Of a stretch of 64,000 bases of DNA, positions 58,746 to 64,000 are shown in pieces. A model generated the notes under the pieces. It was not told where the DNA came from. It saw only the letters and a list, made by a program, of their open reading frames with translations, and made no database searches. Positions within the stretch are counted from its first letter, which is position 1. Every line of letters begins with the position of its first letter. The position numbers and the translations under genes were made by a program. Source of the stretch: Colivivens sp963640465 (GTDB taxonomy: Bacteria > Bacteroidota > Bacteroidia > Bacteroidales > Bacteroidaceae); NCBI GenBank assembly GCA_963640465.1, contig CAVHYP010000003.1, positions 23,248-87,247 of the forward strand, read 5' to 3'.

Positions 58746-59141
58746 ATGACAGATCCAATAGCAGATTATCTAACGAGAGTAAGGAACGCAATCATGGCTA
58801 AGCACAAGGTTGTGGAGATTCCTGCCTCAAATTTGAAGAAAGAAATCACTAAGATTCTTTTTGACAAGGGCTATGTACTTAATTACAAGTTTATCGACGA
58901 AGGTCCTCAGGGTACCATCAAGATTGCGCTCAAGTACAACCCCGAAACTAAAGCAAGTGCTATTCAGAGCTTGCAGCGTGTGTCTAAACCAGGTCTTCGC
59001 AAGTACACTGGTTACAAGGACATGCCAAGTGTTATTAACGGATTGGGTATAGCAATTATATCTACATCCAGAGGTGTAATGACAGACAAGGAAGCCTCAG
59101 AGTTGAAAGTCGGCGGTGAGGTACTTTGTTATGTATATTAA
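58746..59141 (+). CDS. rpsH: 30S ribosomal protein S8
   Basis: 131 residues; primary 16S binder and, in E. coli, the spc-operon repressor. Seen: MTDPIADYLTRVRNAIMAKH and the C-terminal GIAIISTSRGVMTDKEA. Confidence 0.98.
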   Translation: MTDPIADYLTRVRNAIMAKHKVVEIPASNLKKEITKILFDKGYVLNYKFIDEGPQGTIKIALKYNPETKASAIQSLQRVSKPGLRKYTGYKDMPSVINGLGIAIISTSRGVMTDKEASELKVGGEVLCYVY

Positions 59142-59145
59142 TAAT

Positions 59146-59152
59146 AGGAGGG
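59146..59152 (+). promoter_or_regulatory. Strong Shine-Dalgarno sequence of rplF
   Basis: AGGAGGG, 6 bases before the rplF ATG at 59159. It decides the start against the in-frame ATG at 59126 inside rpsH. Confidence 0.8.
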
Positions 59153-59158
59153 TATATA

Positions 59159-59728
59159 ATGTCTAGAATTGGTAAGTTACCTATTATTATTCCTGCAGGA
59201 GTTCAGATTACTCATAAGGATGACATTGTAACAGTGAAGGGTCCTAAGGGAGAACTTTCACAGTATGTCAACCCTGCAATTTCAGTTGCAGTGGAAGACG
59301 GAAAGATTGTTTTGGAGGAAAAGACAGACATGATGCTTGACAATACAAAGCAGCGTCATGCTTATCATGGTCTGTATCGTGCACTCCTTCACAATATGGT
59401 TGTAGGTGTGTCTGAGGGTTACAAGAAGACACTTCAGTTAGTGGGTGTGGGTTATCGTGTATCAAACGCAGGTAATGTCCTCGAGTTCGCACTGGGTTAT
59501 TCTCACTCTATCTTGTTCGCTCTTCCAAAGGAGGTGAAAGTCGAGACAAAGTCTGAGAGAAACCAAGATCCTCTTATTTTCCTTGAATCATGCGACAAAC
59601 AGTTGCTTGGTCAAATTTGTGCTAAGATTCGTTCTCTGCGTGCTCCTGAACCATATAAGGGTAAGGGTATCCGCTTCCAGGGCGAAGTTATAAGAAGAAA
59701 GTCTGGTAAGTCAGCAAGTGCTAAATAA
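59159..59728 (+). CDS. rplF: 50S ribosomal protein L6
   Basis: 189 residues; duplicated-fold protein near the factor-binding site. Start MSRIGKLPIIIPAGVQ, set by the Shine-Dalgarno at 59146. Seen: VKGPKGELSQYVNP, LVGVGYRVSNAG and the C-terminal EPYKGKGIRFQGEVIRRKSG. Confidence 0.98.
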   Translation: MSRIGKLPIIIPAGVQITHKDDIVTVKGPKGELSQYVNPAISVAVEDGKIVLEEKTDMMLDNTKQRHAYHGLYRALLHNMVVGVSEGYKKTLQLVGVGYRVSNAGNVLEFALGYSHSILFALPKEVKVETKSERNQDPLIFLESCDKQLLGQICAKIRSLRAPEPYKGKGIRFQGEVIRRKSGKSASAK

Positions 59729-59745
59729 TTTTTAATTGTACGGAT

Positions 59746-60087
59746 ATGATAACAAAGATTGAAAGACGTATCAAAATCAAATATAGAGTACGTAATAAAA
59801 TTTCTGGTACTGCTGCACGCCCACGTATGTCTGTATTCAGAAGCAATAAGCAGATTTATGTACAGGTAATCAATGATGAAGAGGCAAAGACTCTTGTTTC
59901 TGCATCTTCACTTGGACTTGAGAAATGTAATAAGAGTGAGCAGGCTGCCAAGGTTGGCGAGATGATTGCGAAGAAGGCTATCGAAGCTGGAATCACAACT
60001 GTCGTATTCGACCGTAATGGTTACTTGTATCATGGTAGAGTTAAAGAAGTGGCAGACGCTGCCAGAAACGCAGGACTTAAATTTTAA
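59746..60087 (+). CDS. rplR: 50S ribosomal protein L18
   Basis: 113 residues; binds 5S rRNA with L5. Seen: RIKIKYRVRNKISGTAARPR, MSVFRSNKQIYVQVI and TTVVFDRNGYLYHGRVKEVA. Confidence 0.98.
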   Translation: MITKIERRIKIKYRVRNKISGTAARPRMSVFRSNKQIYVQVINDEEAKTLVSASSLGLEKCNKSEQAAKVGEMIAKKAIEAGITTVVFDRNGYLYHGRVKEVADAARNAGLKF

Positions 60088-60095
60088 TTAGGATT

Positions 60096-60605
60096 ATGGT
60101 TAATAGAGTGAAAATAGGAAACGACGTCGAGCTTAAAGATCGATTGGTGGCTATTAATCGTGTTACTAAGGTTACAAAGGGTGGTAGAACATTCACTTTC
60201 GCTGCCATTGTAGTTGTTGGTAACGGTAATGGTGTAATTGGATGCGGTCTTGGTAAGGCAGGTGAAGTTACAGCTGCAATCGCAAAGGGTGTAGAGGCTG
60301 CAAAGAAGAACCTGGTAAAGGTTCCGGTTCTTGGTGGCACTATTCCTCATGAGGCTTATTCTAAGTTCGGTGGAGCACGCGTATTGATTATGCCTGCTTC
60401 AGAAGGTACTGGAGTCGTAGCTGGTGGTGCGATGCGTGCAGTTCTTGAGAGTGTTGGTATTACAGACGTCCTTGCAAAATCTAAGGGCTCTTCAAACCCA
60501 CACAATCTTGTGAAGGCTACAATCGCTGCCCTTACTAGTCTTCGTGATCCAAAGGCTGTTGCAGCCGACCGTGGTGTTAGTTTAACAAAGGTGTTTAGAG
60601 GATAA
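60096..60605 (+). CDS. rpsE: 30S ribosomal protein S5
   Basis: 169 residues; mRNA entry channel and accuracy. Seen: LKDRLVAINRVTKVTKGGR, VVVGNGNGVIGCGLGKAGEV and the ribosomal S5 C-terminal GGARVLIMPASEGTGVVAGG. Confidence 0.98.
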   Translation: MVNRVKIGNDVELKDRLVAINRVTKVTKGGRTFTFAAIVVVGNGNGVIGCGLGKAGEVTAAIAKGVEAAKKNLVKVPVLGGTIPHEAYSKFGGARVLIMPASEGTGVVAGGAMRAVLESVGITDVLAKSKGSSNPHNLVKATIAALTSLRDPKAVAADRGVSLTKVFRG

Positions 60606-60617
60606 GGAGATTATATC

Positions 60618-60794
60618 ATGGCAACAATAAAGATTAAGCAGATTAAAAGTCGTGCTAACCAACCTGAGGATCAGAAACGTACATTGACTTCTCTTGGTCT
60701 TACCAAGATGAATAAGGTGGTTGAACATGAGGATACTCCTTCTGTACGAGGCATGATAAACAAGGTAAAGCACCTTGTTGAGGTTGTAGACTAA
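60618..60794 (+). CDS. rpmD: 50S ribosomal protein L30
   Basis: 58 residues; small 50S protein absent from some bacteria. Translated by eye: MATIKIKQIKSRANQPEDQ, TLTSLGLTKMNKVVEHEDTP, GMINKVKHLVEVVD. AAGGAG at 60603-60608 overlaps the rpsE stop and precedes the ATG by 9 bases. Confidence 0.95.
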   Translation: MATIKIKQIKSRANQPEDQKRTLTSLGLTKMNKVVEHEDTPSVRGMINKVKHLVEVVD

Positions 60795-60821
60795 AGTTAT
60801 TTATTTCAAAAAATTGAAACA

Positions 60822-61268
60822 ATGGAATTACATAATTTAAGACCAGCGGAAGGCTCTATACACAACAGTAAGCGTGTTGGACGTGGTTATGGCTCTGGTA
60901 AGGGACGTACTTCTACACGTGGACACAAAGGTGCTAAGGCTAGATCTGGTTACAAGAAGAAGATTGGTTTCGAAGGAGGTCAGATGCCTCTTCAGCGTCG
61001 TGTGCCAAAGTTCGGTTTCAAAAATATCAATCGTGTAGAGTACAAGGCAATCAACCTGTCTACTTTGCAGAAGCTTGTAGATGACAAGAACCTTACAAAG
61101 ATTGGTATTGCTGAACTTATCGAAGCTGGTTTCGTAAACTCTAAACAGTTAGTCAAGATTCTTGCAAAGGGTGAACTCACAGCAAAGGTTGATGTTGAGG
61201 CTCATTCTTTCTCAAAGAAGGCAGAAGCTATTATAACTGAAAAAGGTGGCAATGTTGTAAAACTCTAG
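60822..61268 (+). CDS. rplO: 50S ribosomal protein L15
   Basis: 148 residues; late-assembly 50S protein. Seen: LRPAEGSIHNSKRVGRGYGS, KGRTSTRGHKGAKARSGYKK and FEGGQMPLQRRVPKFGF. It lies 4 bases before secY. Confidence 0.98.
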   Translation: MELHNLRPAEGSIHNSKRVGRGYGSGKGRTSTRGHKGAKARSGYKKKIGFEGGQMPLQRRVPKFGFKNINRVEYKAINLSTLQKLVDDKNLTKIGIAELIEAGFVNSKQLVKILAKGELTAKVDVEAHSFSKKAEAIITEKGGNVVKL

Positions 61269-61272
61269 ACAA

Positions 61273-62622
61273 ATGGGAAAAGCAATCGACAAACTTAAGA
61301 ATGTCAAGTTTATAAAGACGATCTCAAACATCTGCAAGATAGAAGATCTCCGTACACGCATCCTGATTACAATCGGGTTTATTGCCGTTTACAGATTCGG
61401 ATCATTCATCGTGCTTCCGGGTATCAATACAGATGCACTTCAGAAACTGTCGGAGCAGACTGAGGGTGGTTTGATGTCTTTGCTTGATATGTTCTCGGGT
61501 GGAGCATTTTCCAAGGCTTCTATCTTTGCTCTTGGAATCATGCCTTACATCTCGGCATCAATTGTTATGCAATTGTTGGGTATTGCTGTTCCTTATTTCC
61601 AGAAGATGCAACGTGAAGGTGAAAGTGGAAGAAGAAAGATGAATCAGTACACACGTTACTTGACCGTCTTGATTCTTATCTTCCAAGGACCTATGTACCT
61701 CGTAAATCTTAACTTGACTACACAAGGTGCTGCGATTTATCAGAGCCTTGATTGGGCGATGTTCTACATCACTTCTACAATCATTCTCGCTGCTGGTAGT
61801 ATGTTCATCTTGTGGTTGGGCGAAAGAATTACCGACAAAGGTATTGGTCAGGGTGTATCGCTTATCATCATGATTGGTATTATCGCAAGATTCCCAAATG
61901 CGCTCGTCCAGGAATTTATCGCCCGTTTCACAACACAGGGGGGTCTGGTTGGCTTCTTGTTGGAAATCGTCGTTTTACTTGCTGTGACTGCAGCTGCTAT
62001 ACTCTTGGTTCAGGGAGTTCGCAGGGTGCCAGTTCAGTATGCAAAGCGTGTTGTCGGTAATCGCCAATATGGTGGTGCACGCCAGTATATCCCTTTGAAA
62101 CCTTATGCTGCCAACGTGATGCCAATCATTTTTGCACAGGCAATAATGTTCATCCCTATTACGGTTGCTGGTTATTTGGGAGCAAATCAGAGTGGAACTA
62201 TGATGCAGTTGATGGATAACACAAGTGTTTTGTACAATGTGATATTCGCAGCCCTCATCATTATCTTCACATATTTGTATACAGCTATTACAATCAACCC
62301 TACTCAGATGGCTGAGGACATGAAGCGTAACAACGGTTTCATTCCTGGCGTCAAGCCGGGCAAGAGCACTGCTGACTACCTCGACAAGATAATGTCACAC
62401 ATTACTCTCCCAGGTTCATTATTCCTTGCTTTCATTGCAATTATGCCTGCTTTCTCAAGCATATTCAATGTTCAGAAGGAATTTGCGCAGTTCTTTGGTG
62501 GAACCTCATTGCTGATTCTCGTGGGTGTTGTACTTGATACGCTCCAGCATATTGAAAGCCATCTCTTGATGAGACACTATGACGGACTGCTTGATTCGGG
62601 ACGTATTAGAGGTGCTCATTAA
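61273..62622 (+). CDS. secY: Preprotein translocase subunit SecY
   Basis: Channel-forming subunit of the Sec translocon; 449 residues with 10 membrane helices. Seen: IEDLRTRILITIGFIAVYRF, the plug region near FSGGAFSKASIFALGIMPYISAS in part, the cytoplasmic GKSTADYLDKIM loop and the C-terminal GVVLDTLQHIESHLLMRHYDG in part. It serves the signal-peptide proteins seen in this window. Confidence 0.98.
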   Translation: MGKAIDKLKNVKFIKTISNICKIEDLRTRILITIGFIAVYRFGSFIVLPGINTDALQKLSEQTEGGLMSLLDMFSGGAFSKASIFALGIMPYISASIVMQLLGIAVPYFQKMQREGESGRRKMNQYTRYLTVLILIFQGPMYLVNLNLTTQGAAIYQSLDWAMFYITSTIILAAGSMFILWLGERITDKGIGQGVSLIIMIGIIARFPNALVQEFIARFTTQGGLVGFLLEIVVLLAVTAAAILLVQGVRRVPVQYAKRVVGNRQYGGARQYIPLKPYAANVMPIIFAQAIMFIPITVAGYLGANQSGTMMQLMDNTSVLYNVIFAALIIIFTYLYTAITINPTQMAEDMKRNNGFIPGVKPGKSTADYLDKIMSHITLPGSLFLAFIAIMPAFSSIFNVQKEFAQFFGGTSLLILVGVVLDTLQHIESHLLMRHYDGLLDSGRIRGAH

Positions 62623-62644
62623 GTAGGCGCTAAAAGATATTTCG

Positions 62645-63433
62645 ATGATTTATCTTAAGACTGATGACGAAGTGGAACTTCTGCGGGAGGCAAACCTATT
62701 AGTAGGTAAGACTCTCGCAGAAATTGCCAAGATATTAAAACCAGGTGTGACTACTCGTCAATTGGATAAGTTGGCAGAGACTTTTATAAGGGACAATGGG
62801 GCAATACCTACTTTCAAGGGATTCCCAAATCCTTGTGGCGACCCCTTTCCTGCTAGTATCTGCACTTCCGTAAACGAGCAAGTTGTACATGGTATTCCAG
62901 ACGACCGCCCTCTTGTGGATGGTGATATCGTGTCCATTGATTGCGGAACAAAGCTGAACGGCTATTGTGGCGATTCTTGCTATACATTTGCTGTCGGTGA
63001 AGTTGCTCCAGAAATCAAGCGTTTGCTTAAGGTCACGAAGGAATCGCTTTATAGAGGGATTGAGCAGGCTGTGGTAGGTCACCGGTTAGGTGATGTTTCC
63101 AATGCAGTACAATCTCATTGTGAAAGTCGTGGTTATGGCGTTGTACGTGAGTTCGTGGGTCATGGAATTGGTCGTGAGATGCATGAAGATCCACAGGTCC
63201 CCAATTATGGCAGACGTGGAAACGGCATGCTGTTGAAAGACGGATTGTGCATAGCAATCGAGCCTATGATAACGCTCGGTACAAGAGAGATCTACATGCT
63301 GCCAGACAAGTGGGGAATAATAACTCGCGACATGAAAGCGGCAGCCCATTTTGAGCACTCTATATGTGTGCGGAAGGGTAAGGCGGATATTTTGTCATCG
63401 TTTGAAGAAATAGAAAAGGTAATTCAAGAATAA
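62645..63433 (+). CDS. map: Methionine aminopeptidase, type I
   Basis: Removes the initiator methionine from new proteins. 262 residues. Metal ligands are visible: Asp in VSIDCGTKL, Asp in YCGDSCYTF, His in VGHGIGREMHEDP, Glu in IAIEPMI and Glu in AHFEHSICV. It sits between secY and infA, a common order where adk is absent. Confidence 0.97.
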   Translation: MIYLKTDDEVELLREANLLVGKTLAEIAKILKPGVTTRQLDKLAETFIRDNGAIPTFKGFPNPCGDPFPASICTSVNEQVVHGIPDDRPLVDGDIVSIDCGTKLNGYCGDSCYTFAVGEVAPEIKRLLKVTKESLYRGIEQAVVGHRLGDVSNAVQSHCESRGYGVVREFVGHGIGREMHEDPQVPNYGRRGNGMLLKDGLCIAIEPMITLGTREIYMLPDKWGIITRDMKAAAHFEHSICVRKGKADILSSFEEIEKVIQE

Positions 63434-63446
63434 TCACTAGAGTAGT

Positions 63447-63665
63447 ATGGCTAAACAGTCAGCAATAGAGCAGGACGGTACAATAGTAGAGGCATTGTCA
63501 AATGCAATGTTTCGTGTGGAATTGGAAAATGGTCATGAGATAATAGCTCATATTTCCGGAAAGATGAGGATGCATTACATCAAGATTCTTCCTGGAGATA
63601 AGATACGGGTTGAGATGTCTCCATACGACCTTTCAAAAGGAAGAATAGTTTTTAGATACAAATAA
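63447..63665 (+). CDS. infA: Translation initiation factor IF-1
   Basis: 72 residues, OB fold, blocks the A site during initiation. Seen: MAKQSAIEQDGTIVEALSNA, MFRVELENGHEIIAHISGKM and the end YDLSKGRIVFRYK. Confidence 0.98.
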   Translation: MAKQSAIEQDGTIVEALSNAMFRVELENGHEIIAHISGKMRMHYIKILPGDKIRVEMSPYDLSKGRIVFRYK

Positions 63666-63678
63666 ACATTCAACATAT

Positions 63679-63795
63679 ATGAAAACAAAAGCATCTTTAA
63701 AGAAACGTACTCCTGATTGTGTCATCGTAAGACGTAAGGGTCGTCTGTTTGTAATAAATAAGAAGAACCCTAAGTACAAGATGCGTCAGGGATAA
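63679..63795 (+). CDS. rpmJ: 50S ribosomal protein L36 (zinc-free form)
   Basis: 38 residues, translated by eye: MKTKASLKKRTPDCVIVRRK then GRLFVINKKNPKYKMRQG. Only one cysteine is present, so the zinc ribbon (CxxC...C...H) of the other form is missing. It lies 13 bases after infA. Confidence 0.95.
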   Translation: MKTKASLKKRTPDCVIVRRKGRLFVINKKNPKYKMRQG

Positions 63796-63829
63796 TTCAA
63801 GCCAAGTAGATAATAAATAGATTTAAGAT

Positions 63830-64000
63830 ATGGCAATTAGAATTGTTGGTGTAGACCTCCCACAGAATAAGAGAGGTGAGATAGCGTTGACATACATTTT
63901 TGGTATAGGACGCAGTAGTTCAGCTAAGATATTGGAGAAGGCTGGAGTTGACAAGGATTTGAAAGTAAAGGACTGGACTGATGACCAGGCTGCCAAGATC
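63830..64000 (+). CDS. rpsM: 30S ribosomal protein S13, N-terminal part
   Basis: First 57 codons; runs off the right edge. Seen: MAIRIVGVDLPQNKRGEIAL, TYIFGIGRSSSAKILEKAGV (helix-turn-helix-like H2TH start). S11, S4, rpoA and rplQ would normally follow outside the window. Confidence 0.97.
   Translation, partial: MAIRIVGVDLPQNKRGEIALTYIFGIGRSSSAKILEKAGVDKDLKVKDWTDDQAAKI

Overview
The window is chromosomal DNA of a Bacteroidota bacterium, most likely order Bacteroidales and probably Prevotella-like. Evidence: repeated TTTG-N19/20-TAnnTTTG promoters (the -33/-7 signature of this phylum), gldH and ricT side by side, a thrA / proposed homoserine kinase / thrC operon without thrB, a stand-alone IMP cyclohydrolase, DUF3467 upstream of rpsL, and mostly absent Shine-Dalgarno sequences. 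The genus is an inference. Two runs of exactly 10 N (12998-13007, 56528-56537) mark scaffold gaps inside genes.

Layout. 1-2792 (minus): start of the division and cell-wall cluster, mraZ-rsmH-ftsL-ftsI, with ftsI cut by the window edge. 3154-12702 (plus): an outer-membrane barrel protein, priA, the threonine operon, and a HAD phosphatase. 12770-14138: tRNA-Phe and an MFS efflux carrier. 14175-19585 (minus): an S9 dipeptidyl peptidase, purD, two membrane proteins and a histidine phosphatase, closely spaced. 19814-26334 (plus): IMP cyclohydrolase followed by the rod-shape operon mreB-mreC-mreD-mrdA-rodA. 26335-27945: about 1.6 kb without a credible gene but with several inverted repeats. 27946-37868 (plus): rsfS, ftsH (long acidic C-terminal extension), cdsA, a DUF349 protein, rarA and mutS2. 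37903-43828 (minus): an accessory block holding a secreted GH2 glycosidase, a repeat-rich 2.2 kb spacer and a BtuB-like TonB-dependent receptor. 43932-45522 (minus): gldH and ricT. 46027-48451 (plus): dsbD and a DUF3467 gene. 48806-64000 (plus): the str, S10 and spc ribosomal operons as far as rpsM, cut by the right edge.

How the genes work together. Most of the window is core machinery: septal and lateral wall synthesis (ftsI/ftsL, mre/mrdA/rodA), replication and repair (priA, rarA, mutS2), phospholipid synthesis (cdsA), membrane proteolysis (ftsH), ribosome silencing (rsfS) and translation (15 kb of ribosomal genes with fusA, secY, map and infA).

The least ordinary content lies between genes. 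The spacer at 39.8-41.9 kb holds paired, oppositely oriented palindromic elements of a REP/BIME or MITE kind. A decayed copy of the same element supplies the last 20 residues and stop codon of the GH2 gene. A second short hairpin family (core TCTCTGACTAGGAAAA) recurs in four spacers. Several gene borders carry their own unrelated degenerate tandem repeats. The mraZ promoter is overlain by a 10-bp-period TGGNG repeat that looks like an MraZ operator. I found no complete insertion sequence, prophage, CRISPR array or defence locus, and no clear new multi-gene system.
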